Assembly (NCBI RefSeq): GCF_001636425.1
Contig: NZ_KV440953.1
Span: 3,282,001-3,346,000, forward strand
DNA length: 64,000 nucleotides
Source of the DNA: Heyndrickxia acidicola
GTDB taxonomy: Bacteria > Bacillota > Bacilli > Bacillales > Bacillaceae_C
Direction of reading: 5' to 3'
Shown here piece after piece: positions 7,903-16,718 of this stretch. Under the pieces are notes generated by a model, which saw only the letters and a program-made list of their open reading frames with translations, was not told the DNA's origin and searched no databases. Numbering within the stretch: the first letter of the stretch is position 1; every line of letters starts with the position of its first letter. The position numbers and the translations under genes were made by a program.

Positions 7903-9345
7903 ATGACTCAACACCGCATTTATAATTTCTTATATGGATTGGGGCTTTTTCTGCTTCTTTCCCTGTATATTTTTAATGTATTTTATAAGATAAGCGATTT
8001 TCCAGTATATAGCTGGGATGAGGCAAGACATGGGATCAGCGCCTATGAAATGCTGCAGAAAAAGAATTTTTTTGTAAATACATTCCGGTACAGTCCTGAC
8101 TATTGGAACTTAAAACCTCCTCTTAGTTTTTGGGCTATCATGGCAGGATTTAAGTTAGCCGGGTTCAACACACTTGGTTTCCGTCTTTTATCCGTTATCT
8201 TTTCCATCATAACCGTCATTTTAGCTGCTCTGTATGCATTGAAAAAATACGGGAAAATAGCATCTCTTTTTACGGTTGCTTCTTTAGGAACCTGCCAACA
8301 ATTTTTGATTAACCACAGTTCCAGAACGGGTGATGCGGATTCCCTTTTTGTTTGCCTGTTTACCATAGCCACACTCTCTTTGCTCACTTACGAAAAAAAA
8401 CCAGTATGGCTGTACATATCCGGAGTTGCATTTTCCCTGGCATTTTTAACAAAAAGCTGGCATGCGGGAAATATAGCTATTATTATGGCTTTATATATTT
8501 TTGGCACAAGGAAATTCAAAAGACTCACCTTTTTTAATTGGGTTAACATTATTTTAAGTATGGTGCTCCCCATCCTGGCCTGGGGCATTGGAAGGTATCA
8601 GTATGACGGACTGAAATTTTTTCAAAATATGATTGCGTATGATCTGCTTCAAAGATCTTCCTCCACTCTCGAAGGGCATATTGGAGGACCTGACTATTAT
8701 CTTTTAATTTTAATTAGGTTCTATTCCTTATGGCTTTTAATACTTTGTGTATTCTTACTGATATTGGTCGTTAAGTATAAAAAATGGATTATAAACGTTT
8801 TAAAACGTTCCGATATTCTTGGGCTGTGTCTTTGGATTTTAGTGCCCCTTTTACTATTTTCCTTAGCTCAAACAAAGGTAAGGTGGTATATACTCCCTAT
8901 TTATCCGCCGCTATCGATTGTAATTGGACTCATAGCAAGCAGGATTTTGAACAAAGAGCACCTGATAATCAAGGTTCTCTTCATGCTGCTGGTGATTTAT
9001 ACGGTTTTTTTCTATGAAAGGGCAATCATTAACTTCCTGCAGGATCCTCCAAAAGACCCTAAGCAAGACTTACTGTATAAGCTGGATCGGAACAAAAGCT
9101 TTAGAGGCAAAGACATCTATTTGGAAAAGTCGACAGCGCCCTTTTACTGGGAACAGGATATCATACTAACAGCAGAAATGTATGGAGATTTACATACGAA
9201 GGACGGAGGCTATTATACCTTTATCAAACAGAAGGGTGCACTCCTATTACTTCAGCGCTCTGTATTTGCTAACCGTGTCATTGCCTTGCATCATTATCGA
9301 ATCATTGCTTCCAGTCGCTGGGGCTATATTATCAGTAAACGGTAA
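7903..9345 (+). CDS. GT39-like (ArnT/PMT family) membrane glycosyltransferase
   Basis: A 480-residue polytopic protein with about 11-12 membrane segments. The first outside loop has the acidic pair Asp39-Glu40 (SWDEARHG), the usual catalytic/metal site of the C-type glycosyltransferases that use polyprenyl-phosphate sugars. The family segments LKPPLSFW (~residue 67) and SSRTGDADSLF (~residue 140) are also present. Such enzymes move a sugar from a lipid-phosphate donor to a protein or lipid on the outer membrane face. It stands alone, with GAGGAG just before the ATG and a terminator just after the stop. The acceptor cannot be told from the sequence. A second, larger family member is at 49345-51537. 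Confidence 0.88.
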   Translation: MTQHRIYNFLYGLGLFLLLSLYIFNVFYKISDFPVYSWDEARHGISAYEMLQKKNFFVNTFRYSPDYWNLKPPLSFWAIMAGFKLAGFNTLGFRLLSVIFSIITVILAALYALKKYGKIASLFTVASLGTCQQFLINHSSRTGDADSLFVCLFTIATLSLLTYEKKPVWLYISGVAFSLAFLTKSWHAGNIAIIMALYIFGTRKFKRLTFFNWVNIILSMVLPILAWGIGRYQYDGLKFFQNMIAYDLLQRSSSTLEGHIGGPDYYLLILIRFYSLWLLILCVFLLILVVKYKKWIINVLKRSDILGLCLWILVPLLLFSLAQTKVRWYILPIYPPLSIVIGLIASRILNKEHLIIKVLFMLLVIYTVFFYERAIINFLQDPPKDPKQDLLYKLDRNKSFRGKDIYLEKSTAPFYWEQDIILTAEMYGDLHTKDGGYYTFIKQKGALLLLQRSVFANRVIALHHYRIIASSRWGYIISKR

Positions 9346-9363
9346 CGGCAGCGGGACAATCTA

Positions 9364-9425
9364 AAAAAAGAGGCTGCATCCAAGGTCTAATGATGTCAGA
9401 TGACCTTAGATACAGCTTCTTTTTT
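9364..9425. terminator. Long hairpin terminator, probably bidirectional
   Basis: GAGGCTGCATCCAAGGTC pairs imperfectly with GACCTTAGATACAGCTTC, flanked by A6 on one side and T7 on the other. It follows the glycosyltransferase by ~18 bases. Confidence 0.8.
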
Positions 9426-9432
9426 TCCTGCT

Positions 9433-9559
9433 GGTTGATTTCTGCTGCAGGCACTCGCTTTCCGCGGGCGGCCGGGAAGCTTCCTCGTCGCAAGCTCCTG
9501 CGGGTTCTCCACTTACACACTTATCCCGCAGGAGTCTCGTGTATCCGCTCCAATCAACC
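9433..9559. repeat. Complete 127-bp palindromic dispersed repeat
   Basis: The element starts GGTTGATT and ends AATCAACC, and its two halves are imperfect inverted repeats: each arm carries GGTTGATT, then a G/C-rich block, then CTCG and a GCGGG block (TCCCGCAGGAGTCTCG on the right). It is markedly more GC-rich than its surroundings and encodes nothing. Sequences of this kind are common in Bacillus genomes (from memory). A truncated copy is at 3275-3345. Confidence 0.75.
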
Positions 9560-9959
9560 TTGATTGAAAACGAATAGTGGGTACTGCGCCTATATGCGTA
9601 TCGCTGTTTGTCATACCTTTTCGCTTCCATTAATCAATATAAGTGTAAGATCAACATCGATTTTTTAGAGGCCACCCTAATATGATCTTTCTTCCATATC
9701 GCTAAGGCAATAATGATTATTATAGGTCGGTTTGGCTTGATTTTCGAACTCGTATAAAGAGATTTCATGATAGCCTAGTCTAAAACTAAATAGAAAATTC
9801 CCTTACCTTTTCCCCTTTTTTATTCAGTTAGTAAAAAAGGGTGCCTCCATTCAGCGGCATTGTCCGCTTTTTGGGTCCCCTCTTTCTTATCTCATTCTTC
9901 CATCAGGCTAAAATAATCACAGTGCTTTTTACCAAAGCCTTTATTATGCTGCGAATAAA
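9560..9959. other. Non-coding stretch after the repeat
   Basis: No gene is supported. The only structure noticed is a small hairpin AGCGG/CCGCT followed by TTTTT at 9853-9873, a weak plus-strand terminator candidate. The HAD gene ends at 9960 on the other strand. Confidence 0.4.
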
Positions 9960-10772
9960 TTATTTATTTAGTATCAGTTCCTGAATCGCATACGCAACAC
10001 CATTTTCATTATTGGACATTGTATGGAAATTGGCCGCCTTTTTGACTTCCGGAATCGCATTGGCCATTGCTACACCGCATCCGGCGTATTCAATCATCGT
10101 CAAGTCGTTTCCATTATCCCCAATGGCTATAATTTCTTCCCTATTGATGCCTAAAATACTGGCAAGCTGCTTAACAGCATTTCCCTTACTGACCTCAGGG
10201 TGAAGAATTTCATAGAAGAAAGGAGAACTTCTGACCATGAAGTATTTTTCCTTAAATTTAGGTGGAATAGAGGCAATAATGTTATTCAATTTTTCTTCCT
10301 CATTAATAAACATAACCTTAGGGATTACCATATCCTCCGGTACCTCTTCCAGGGTACGATAGCATAAAGGAACCTGTGTCATATAGGATTCAAGCACTGT
10401 ATAGCGGCTGATATTTTGATTCGGCGTATAGAGGTGCGCAGAATCAAAAAACTGCATCGTTGTATCTAGTTCAAGGCTTAACTCATACAAATCTTTTAAA
10501 TCCTGATAGTTAAGTGACAGTTCGGAAACCACTTCATTTGTATGGGTATTTTGAACAAGTGCACCGTTATAAGCTATTACATAATCACCTTCCTGATTCA
10601 GCTCAAGGCTTTCAAGGTAACGATGGACACCGCCTACCGGACGTCCTGTACACAAAACAATTTTCACGCCCTTTTTCTTGGCTGCATGCAAGGCCTCCGT
10701 GACCTCAGGCGTTACTTCATGATGGTCGTTTAATAATGTTCCATCCATATCAATGGCTATTAATTTATACAT
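9960..10772 (-). CDS. Cof-type HAD-IIB sugar phosphatase (YidA-like)
   Basis: A 270-residue cytoplasmic HAD hydrolase. Motif I is DMDGTLL with the nucleophile Asp8 and the acid/base Asp10. Motif II is CTGRP (Thr42 region) and motif IV is GDNGNDLTMIE near residue 217, which binds magnesium. The C2B cap between motifs II and III is typical of the Cof/YidA branch, which dephosphorylates sugar phosphates or related metabolites. Length fits the family (~270). Single gene with AGGAGAG before the ATG; neighbours on both sides have their own signals. The physiological substrate cannot be deduced. Confidence 0.9.
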   Translation of the reverse strand: MYKLIAIDMDGTLLNDHHEVTPEVTEALHAAKKKGVKIVLCTGRPVGGVHRYLESLELNQEGDYVIAYNGALVQNTHTNEVVSELSLNYQDLKDLYELSLELDTTMQFFDSAHLYTPNQNISRYTVLESYMTQVPLCYRTLEEVPEDMVIPKVMFINEEEKLNNIIASIPPKFKEKYFMVRSSPFFYEILHPEVSKGNAVKQLASILGINREEIIAIGDNGNDLTMIEYAGCGVAMANAIPEVKKAANFHTMSNNENGVAYAIQELILNK

Positions 10773-11038
10773 AATTCCACTCTCCTATAGAAGCTTGGCA
10801 GCTTTTATGAAACAGCCAAAGTAAATAATCTACCTATCTGACCTTAACGAGTTAAAGATTAAAAATCAAGTGACAAGTTTCACATAAATACATTAATGAG
10901 AATTTTAACTAGGTTTCCCGACACGCTTTAGGATATCCAATAATATCTTTTGTAACCCATTATACCACCTGTTTAAGCCCTATCCGTTTATTCAGATAGG
11001 GCACATTCATCACATTTTCACTTTAAGCTTCGCAGCAT

Positions 11039-11761
11039 TTATAAAATTTTCTCTAGAAAATCCTTGGCTCTGCTTGTACGAGGCTGACTGAAAAATTCCT
11101 CTGGCGTTCCTTCTTCCAGTAATACGCCGTCATCCAGAAACATTACCCTTTCAGCTACTTCTCTTGCAAACCCCATTTCGTGTGTAACAACCGCCATTGT
11201 CATTCCTGTTTTGGCAAGATCCTTCATCACGTTAAGGACCTCCTTTACCATTTCCGGGTCTAGTGCAGAGGTAGGCTCATCAAACAGCATCAATTTCGGC
11301 TCCATTGCCAAAGCGCGCGCAATCGCAACACGCTGCTTCTGTCCTCCGGATAGATTATTGGGATAAGCAGATTCTTTTTCTTTCAGACCCACTTTCGCTA
11401 ATAAATCTCTTGCTTTCACCTCTGCATCCTCGCGGCTTTCTCCTTTTACTTTCATCGGGGCATATGTTAAGTTTTCCAGTACCGTTTTGTGGGGAAATAA
11501 ATAAAAATGTTGAAAAACCATTCCAATATTCTGGCGAACCTTCATAATATTTGTCTTTGGATCGGTTATGTCCTGATCTTGTATCCACACTTTGCCGCTT
11601 GTGGGAACTTCCAGTAAATTCAGACAGCGCAGAAAGGTTGATTTTCCTGATCCGGATGGCCCAATGATAGAGACCACTTCACCGGCTTCAATACTTGTAG
11701 AAATATTTTTTAAAACGTCTGTATCGCCAAATTTTTTATGGAGGTTCTCTACTTTAATCAC
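11039..11761 (-). CDS. artR: Arginine-type amino acid ABC transporter, ATPase
   Basis: A 240-residue polar amino acid ABC ATPase (GlnQ/ArtR/HisP class). Walker A is GPSGSGKST (residues 34-42), the signature is LSGGQKQR, Walker B is [12 protein letters not shown] and the switch His lies in [13 protein letters not shown]. It overlaps the permease gene by 8 bases, so the two are translationally coupled. It is the last gene of the artP-artQ-artR-like unit, and a GCCCTAT/ATAGGGC hairpin (10977-11003) follows without a strong T run. Assignment to arginine rests on the ARG box before the operon and the resemblance of the binding protein to B. subtilis ArtP. Confidence 0.85.
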   Translation of the reverse strand: MIKVENLHKKFGDTDVLKNISTSIEAGEVVSIIGPSGSGKSTFLRCLNLLEVPTSGKVWIQDQDITDPKTNIMKVRQNIGMVFQHFYLFPHKTVLENLTYAPMKVKGESREDAEVKARDLLAKVGLKEKESAYPNNLSGGQKQRVAIARALAMEPKLMLFDEPTSALDPEMVKEVLNVMKDLAKTGMTMAVVTHEMGFAREVAERVMFLDDGVLLEEGTPEEFFSQPRTSRAKDFLEKIL

Positions 11762-12413
11762 TAAACTTCATCTTCCTTTCGACAAGTCTGCCTAGCAAGG
11801 TCAAAATTAAAACTAAAATCCAATAAATCGCCCCTACAAAGATGAGAGGTTCGAAGTTCCGGTAAATTTGAGAACCAACCACCTGAGCCCGGCGCATAAG
11901 ATCTAAGTAACCAATTGTGGATACGATCGCAGACTCTTTCGTTAAAGAGATAAACTCATTCATGAGTGCAGGCAAAATATTTTTTAGTGCCTGCGGGAGG
12001 ATCAAATCCTTCATCATAAGACGATAAGGAATACCGAGCGCTTGTGCAGCCTCCGTCTGTCCTTTATCTACCGCCTGAATGCCCGCTCTAATAATCTCTG
12101 AAACATAGGCAGAAGAATTTAATCCAAAGGCTAATACCGCGCATAAAAAAGAAGAAATATCATAGCCGGTTAACTGGGGAATAGCAAAATAAATCAGCAT
12201 TAGCTGCAAAATAAGCGGTGTCCCGCGGAAAATAGATGTATAGACATCTCCAATCCAATTCAGAGGCTTAATATGAGAAAGCTTAAATAACGCTAAAACA
12301 GTACCAAAAATAAATCCAAAAATAATAGATATGACAACAAATTTTATCGTCACCCATATTCCTTCTAAAATAAAAGGAATATAAGGCACAATTTGGCTAA
12401 AGTCCAAATTCAT
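11754..12413 (-). CDS. artQ: Arginine-type amino acid ABC transporter, permease
   Basis: A 219-residue HisM/ArtQ-type permease with about five membrane segments. The EAA loop is visible as [20 protein letters not shown] around residue 140, the contact site for the ATPase, followed by [12 protein letters not shown]. The N-terminal [12 protein letters not shown] stretch is typical of this family. GAGGTG precedes the ATG. It lies 39 bases after the binding-protein gene and overlaps the ATPase gene by 8 bases, so the three genes form one transporter. Confidence 0.87.
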   Translation of the reverse strand: MNLDFSQIVPYIPFILEGIWVTIKFVVISIIFGFIFGTVLALFKLSHIKPLNWIGDVYTSIFRGTPLILQLMLIYFAIPQLTGYDISSFLCAVLAFGLNSSAYVSEIIRAGIQAVDKGQTEAAQALGIPYRLMMKDLILPQALKNILPALMNEFISLTKESAIVSTIGYLDLMRRAQVVGSQIYRNFEPLIFVGAIYWILVLILTLLGRLVERKMKFSD

Positions 12414-12452
12414 GCCTTACACCTCACTTTGCTCGTTTTATGTCCAATGTAA

Positions 12453-13220
12453 TTAATTATTTTTTATCCATTTTTTCTGCAATTCAGCAAGCTTTCCATT
12501 TTGCTGCATTTGTTTCAGAACTTTATTTACATCCTTGGCTAAGCTGCTGCCTTTTGGAAATGCTGCTGCCATTCCCGGGGAACTCGCAGTTGGATCATCA
12601 AACCCGGCCAATCCCTGTTTTTTAATGTATCCTTCGGCAACCGATTTATCTAAATACGCAGCCTGTATGCGATTTGATAATAAATCCTGAATTAAAGTGG
12701 TTGAGTTGTCCATTTTTTGAACTTGAAACGGAATCGTTTTTTGAAGCTTTTGAGCGCCTTCATCCTGAATAGATCCCAATTGCACACCAAGTGTCTTGCC
12801 TTTTAAGTCATTAACCGTTTTAATAGAAGAACCCTTCTTCGTAACGAACATTTCTCCAGAATGGTTATAGGCAATGGAGAAATCGACATTCTTTTTCCGA
12901 TCCGCTGTTGCGGACATACCTGCAAGCACCATATTTACACGCTTAGTTTGTAAAGCCCCTATTAAACCATCAAAATTCATATCTTTGAATTCAACTTTAT
13001 ATCCCAGCTTTTGACCAATATAGTTTCCAAGATCGACATCAAACCCCACAATATTTCCTGATACATCTCTTGTTTCAAATGGCGGGAAGTCAGCTGATGT
13101 ACCTATTGTCAATACTTTCCCATTCTTAGAATCTTGCCCGTTTGCTTTTTGAATGCCGCTGCAGGCACCCAAAGCTGCCATAGTAAGTATAAGAGATAAT
13201 GCCAAAACAACCTTTTTCAT
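12453..13220 (-). CDS. artP: Arginine-type amino acid binding lipoprotein
   Basis: A 255-residue family 3 solute-binding protein. The signal peptide ends with the lipobox LGAC (Cys20), so the protein is anchored on the outer face of the membrane. The mature part shows the family pattern: TIGTSADFPPFE, then NIVGFDVDLG and GKTLGVQLGSIQDEGAQK. The latter resembles B. subtilis ArtP (YqiX) closely as I remember it. GGAGGAAA lies before the ATG. An AhrC-type ARG box is found ~45-63 bases upstream, which supports arginine or a related basic amino acid as ligand. Histidine, ornithine or cystine remain possible. Confidence 0.85.
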   Translation of the reverse strand: MKKVVLALSLILTMAALGACSGIQKANGQDSKNGKVLTIGTSADFPPFETRDVSGNIVGFDVDLGNYIGQKLGYKVEFKDMNFDGLIGALQTKRVNMVLAGMSATADRKKNVDFSIAYNHSGEMFVTKKGSSIKTVNDLKGKTLGVQLGSIQDEGAQKLQKTIPFQVQKMDNSTTLIQDLLSNRIQAAYLDKSVAEGYIKKQGLAGFDDPTASSPGMAAAFPKGSSLAKDVNKVLKQMQQNGKLAELQKKWIKNN

Positions 13221-13265
13221 GCTCTTTTCCTCCTTGTATAAAATGTGAATATCATTTTGATAATT

Positions 13266-13283
13266 TTTGTATTTTTATTCATA
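13266..13283 (-). promoter_or_regulatory. ARG box (AhrC/ArgR operator)
   Basis: The minus strand reads TATGAATAAAAATACAAA, which matches the B. subtilis ARG-box consensus CATGAATAAAAATNCAAK at nearly every position. It lies ~45 bases upstream of the binding-protein start codon. Confidence 0.75.
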
Positions 13284-13539
13284 TTAATGAATTTTAACAC
13301 ATAAATATTTATTAGAAAAGAGTCTTTTTACATTTTTACTATACTATTTAATAGAGATATTATCTAAGTTTAAGACTATAGACCACAGTATTTTTTATTC
13401 CTTAGACAATTTGGAACGCCAAAATTATAAATACACCAAACGAATTAATATACATTTCACGTGTTTATTATTAATTTATTTTCATATTATATTTTGTATA
13501 ATCTAAACAACTTATTTTTTGTACTATTAATATGCAGAC

Positions 13540-13571
13540 AAAAAAAGCCTGTATTCATCCAATACAAGCCT
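13540..13571 (-). terminator. Terminator of the RpiR/AnmK/MupG operon
   Basis: On the minus strand GGCTTGTATT pairs with AATACAGGCT, followed by TTTTTTT. It lies ~65 bases after the regulator's stop codon. The adjoining region up to 13221 is AT-rich and holds only the ARG box. Confidence 0.8.
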
Positions 13572-13636
13572 TCATAAGATACTATTTAATCAAATCAACT
13601 TCTTTTACATTTTTCAAAGTTTACCAATTAGACGAC

Positions 13637-14533
13637 TCAATCCACACCATTTTTTCTTGGTTTTATTCTGGTTCTTAAAAACTCTACTGCTTCTTTCGTT
13701 TCATCTACATGCCGAATGGTTTTCTTATATTGCCTTGATGCTACGCTCATAAAAAGGATATCAATGATGTGGAGCTGTGCAATCCTTGAAGAGGTTGCTC
13801 CGCTTCGAAAGGCCGTTTCCTGGGTAGAGGATGTATAAAGCCTTATATTCGCTTGATCTGCCACAGGTGAAGTACCGAATTTTGTTAAAGATATGGTTTT
13901 AACGCTTTTCTGATTGGCCAATTCCAATATTTTAGCCACTTCGTAGGTTTGGCCAGAGAAAGAAATGCCAAACACTACATCATTCTTTTTAGCATTGGCA
14001 ATAATGGTAGCGGCCATATGAGCATCTGAAAAAGCAGTTGTGGATTTATTAATTCTTAGGAATTTTTGTTGGGCATCCTGAGCAATGATGCTTGAAGCGC
14101 CTACCCCATAAAAATGGACGTTATCCGCTTTTTGTATGACTTCCACTGCTTTCTCAAGTTCAGAAATACTAACAAGCTCTGCTGTCTCCCGTAAAGTCTG
14201 GGTTGTATTATTGGTGACTTTTTCTAAAATAGAAATGACATTCTCATTGGGCTCTATATCTCTAAATTCAATCACTGTGTTGACTCTTTGCTGTAGATCT
14301 CCTGCGATCCGCAATTTTAGCTCAGGAAATCCCTTCAAGTCTAAAGATTTACACAGTCGAATGACAGCTGCACCGCTTGTTTGACTCCTTTTCCCTAACT
14401 CACTTACAGTTAAATCAAGCGTTTCTTTAGGAAATTCCAATATATACGAAGCAATTTTCTTTTCGGATGGAGGCAAATTATGAAGCATTTCACTCAGCAT
14501 CATGAGGCCGCCTGTTAAATTCGACATACCCAT
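13637..14533 (-). CDS. RpiR-family regulator with SIS domain (MurR-like)
   Basis: A 298-residue RpiR-type regulator. The N-terminal ~80 residues are the RpiR helix-turn-helix (SEKKIASYILEF, then LTVSELGKRSQTSGAAVIRL). A SIS sugar-phosphate binding domain follows from about residue 120, seen as VHFYGVGASSIIAQD and VFGISFSGQTYEV. Proteins of this type sense a phosphorylated sugar; MurR, the closest functional analogue, senses N-acetylmuramic acid 6-phosphate. It is the last gene of the minus-strand run PTS IIA, MupG, kinase, AnmK, regulator, 70 bases after anmK. A palindrome in the divergent promoter region (18199-18220) is a reasonable operator candidate. The start is uncertain: two in-frame ATGs 6 bases apart, with no strong ribosome site. 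Confidence 0.85.
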   Translation of the reverse strand: MGMSNLTGGLMMLSEMLHNLPPSEKKIASYILEFPKETLDLTVSELGKRSQTSGAAVIRLCKSLDLKGFPELKLRIAGDLQQRVNTVIEFRDIEPNENVISILEKVTNNTTQTLRETAELVSISELEKAVEVIQKADNVHFYGVGASSIIAQDAQQKFLRINKSTTAFSDAHMAATIIANAKKNDVVFGISFSGQTYEVAKILELANQKSVKTISLTKFGTSPVADQANIRLYTSSTQETAFRSGATSSRIAQLHIIDILFMSVASRQYKKTIRHVDETKEAVEFLRTRIKPRKNGVD

Positions 14534-14604
14534 TCATCTCAATTCGTTTTTCTATTTACTACTCTTATCATGTTAAATATAAATGAAATGATTCTTTACG
14601 TAAA

Positions 14605-15795
14605 TTACAGAAGGTCCTTACCCTTTAAAACTTGCTTAAAATCGCCTTTGGGAGGAAATGTTACAGAACCTAGAATAACCTGCTCCCCCGCTCCTGTAGC
14701 TCCGGGAACATTGGAGGGCAACTGATGGATTGTTTCGTTTGCTAATATAGCAAATGCAACCGCTTCCTTGGCATCAGAAGAGAACCCAACGTCCTCCTGA
14801 GTCAATATACGGCAGTGCGGCAGAAGTCCTTTTAGCATTTTTAATAAACACAGATTATGGCTTCCTCCTCCCCCAAGGATAATTTCATCAATATTCACTT
14901 TGGGAAATATGTACTTTTCATATGAATCTGCAATTGTTTTTGCCGTAAAATAAGTAGCTGTCGCAATTAAATCTTCATCAGATAAATAAGCGTAGTCCTT
15001 TACAATTTTCCCAGTAAAGGCTGTGCCAAAAAGCTCACGGCCAGTTGATTTAGGTGGCAATTTCGAAAAATACTCCATTTTCATCCAATCATCCACAATA
15101 TCCTTATGGACCTTCCCTTTCGATGCCCAATTTCCCATGTGATCAAAGGCTTCACCTTTTTTAATGTGACATAACTCATCAATAACCATATTCCCAGGAC
15201 CAGTATCAAAAGCAAAAACATCACTTAATTCAGAATCTCTCGGCAAAACTGTCGCATTTCCGATCCCACCAATATTTTGAAGAATTCTTCCCTTATCTTT
15301 GCTTCGATACAAAAGAAAGTCCGTATAGGGTACAAGAGGGGCACCGTCACCGCCCGCTGCCATGTCCATAGATCGAAAATTAGAGACAACTAAGGATCCT
15401 GTTTCATATGCAATGACAGCTGGCTCCCCGATTTGCAATGTTGATTTTACATATTTTTCATATGGATTAGGAATATGGTAAATGGTTTGTCCATGAGAAC
15501 CTATTAGATCAACCTTTTCAATCGCAATACCAGCCGACTGGCACACTTTCTTCACTGCATCGGCAAAAAGCCTTCCCAGGGTAAAATTCAGACTGCTGAT
15601 TTCTGCTACGTTAGATTTTATAGGATCCATACATCCCAGAATATCCTTTCTTTGCTGAGCAGGGAAGGGGATTGTAAGAAAATTAAGCATTTTAATCCTT
15701 GTTTCCAGCCCCTTTCCTTCAATACTTACTAACGCAGCATCAATTCCGTCAAGGGAGGTTCCTGACATCAGCCCAACAACCAAATTCCCCACCAA
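14605..15795 (-). CDS. anmK: Anhydro-N-acetylmuramic acid kinase
   Basis: A 396-residue AnmK. The N-terminal GLMSGTSLDGIDAAL is the family signature (residues ~8-22). The active-site region is seen in FDTGPGNMVID near residue 180, preceded by NIGGIGNATVL, and a late ATP-binding segment EIILGGGGSHN is near residue 305. The enzyme hydrates and phosphorylates 1,6-anhydro-MurNAc, giving MurNAc 6-phosphate in the cytoplasm, a step of peptidoglycan recycling. It lies 3 bases after the amino-sugar kinase gene, clearly in the same operon. The expected next enzyme, the MurNAc 6-phosphate etherase MurQ, is not in this window. Confidence 0.93.
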   Translation of the reverse strand: MVGNLVVGLMSGTSLDGIDAALVSIEGKGLETRIKMLNFLTIPFPAQQRKDILGCMDPIKSNVAEISSLNFTLGRLFADAVKKVCQSAGIAIEKVDLIGSHGQTIYHIPNPYEKYVKSTLQIGEPAVIAYETGSLVVSNFRSMDMAAGGDGAPLVPYTDFLLYRSKDKGRILQNIGGIGNATVLPRDSELSDVFAFDTGPGNMVIDELCHIKKGEAFDHMGNWASKGKVHKDIVDDWMKMEYFSKLPPKSTGRELFGTAFTGKIVKDYAYLSDEDLIATATYFTAKTIADSYEKYIFPKVNIDEIILGGGGSHNLCLLKMLKGLLPHCRILTQEDVGFSSDAKEAVAFAILANETIHQLPSNVPGATGAGEQVILGSVTFPPKGDFKQVLKGKDLL

Positions 15796-15798
15796 ACA

Positions 15799-16707
15799 TC
15801 ACAGCTCCTTAGAAAAATATTGAGATTTTGAAATATAATAGGCCCCATATACAGCTGGTATTATTTTATCGATAAAGTGTATTTCTAAATGACTATCTTT
15901 AAGCCTGTTTCTAAATGCGTTTTTTACAATTTGGTTTGATTCTAATAGGCTTCCTGCGCAAGCCACTTTTATTGGGCACTCCAGTTGTAAGATATGAATC
16001 AGCCTAAGAGTCTGGTCCGCGAGTTGAACACCTGCGATTTCAAATAACATTTGCGCAATATGATCCCCTTTTACAGCCTGAAGATAAACAGTATAGGAAA
16101 GTGAAGCAATGTCGTCTTTTTTCGATTGATATATGAATCCTTTTATTTCCTTTACTTTTGTCATTCCCAGCCTATCAAGGATAGCCCTTGTTAATGGACT
16201 ATACTCCTTATTAGATTCTTCTTCATTTATCATTTGTTTACAAGCCTGTATTGCGACATAATAAGAGCTTCCTGCATCACCCAGCAGGTGGCCCCAGCCC
16301 CCTATATAGCTTCCTTGTTCACCATTTCTGCCGTAAGAAATGGATCCGGTACCCGCAATGGTAAGAATTCCATCCTTATCCCCCATATAAGCATAATAAG
16401 CAAGCTCAGCATCCGTAACCAAGATAGTGGACAGCTGTGTGACCACCTTTAAGTCCTGTTGAAGCTTTTGACGGTTCTCACCTGCCTCAATTCCAGCGAC
16501 ACCAATGACAATTTCCTTACATTCACCCCCAAATTCACTTTCAAGGCAAGAGGTGATGGCAAAGGAAATGTTGGCTAGTGCTGTTTTATAATTAATAGCC
16601 GGATTTCCATACCCGCACGCTGTTTCGAAAACAGCATCCGTCGCATTTTTTAGAATCATAGCTTTTGTTTTTGTTCCACCTGCATCAATTCCAATCAGTA
16701 ATCCCAT
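15799..16707 (-). CDS. BadF/BadG-family amino-sugar kinase (GlcNAc/MurNAc kinase-like)
   Basis: A 302-residue kinase of the ASKHA fold, BcrAD/BadF family. It begins with the phosphate-1 motif LLIGIDAGGTKTKA. The middle shows the phosphate-2 and substrate loops TIAGTGSISYG and GGWGHLLGDAGSSY, and a late VACAGSLL adenosine motif. N-acetylglucosamine kinase and clostridial MurK, which phosphorylates MurNAc and GlcNAc, belong to this family. The start is the ATG at 16707 with AGGGAGGG before it. It sits between mupG and anmK at spacings of 11 and 3 bases. MupG releases unphosphorylated GlcNAc, so a GlcNAc kinase would complete that step; this role is inferred from context. Confidence 0.85.
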   Translation of the reverse strand: MGLLIGIDAGGTKTKAMILKNATDAVFETACGYGNPAINYKTALANISFAITSCLESEFGGECKEIVIGVAGIEAGENRQKLQQDLKVVTQLSTILVTDAELAYYAYMGDKDGILTIAGTGSISYGRNGEQGSYIGGWGHLLGDAGSSYYVAIQACKQMINEEESNKEYSPLTRAILDRLGMTKVKEIKGFIYQSKKDDIASLSYTVYLQAVKGDHIAQMLFEIAGVQLADQTLRLIHILQLECPIKVACAGSLLESNQIVKNAFRNRLKDSHLEIHFIDKIIPAVYGAYYISKSQYFSKEL

Positions 16708-16718
16708 GCAAGCCCTCC

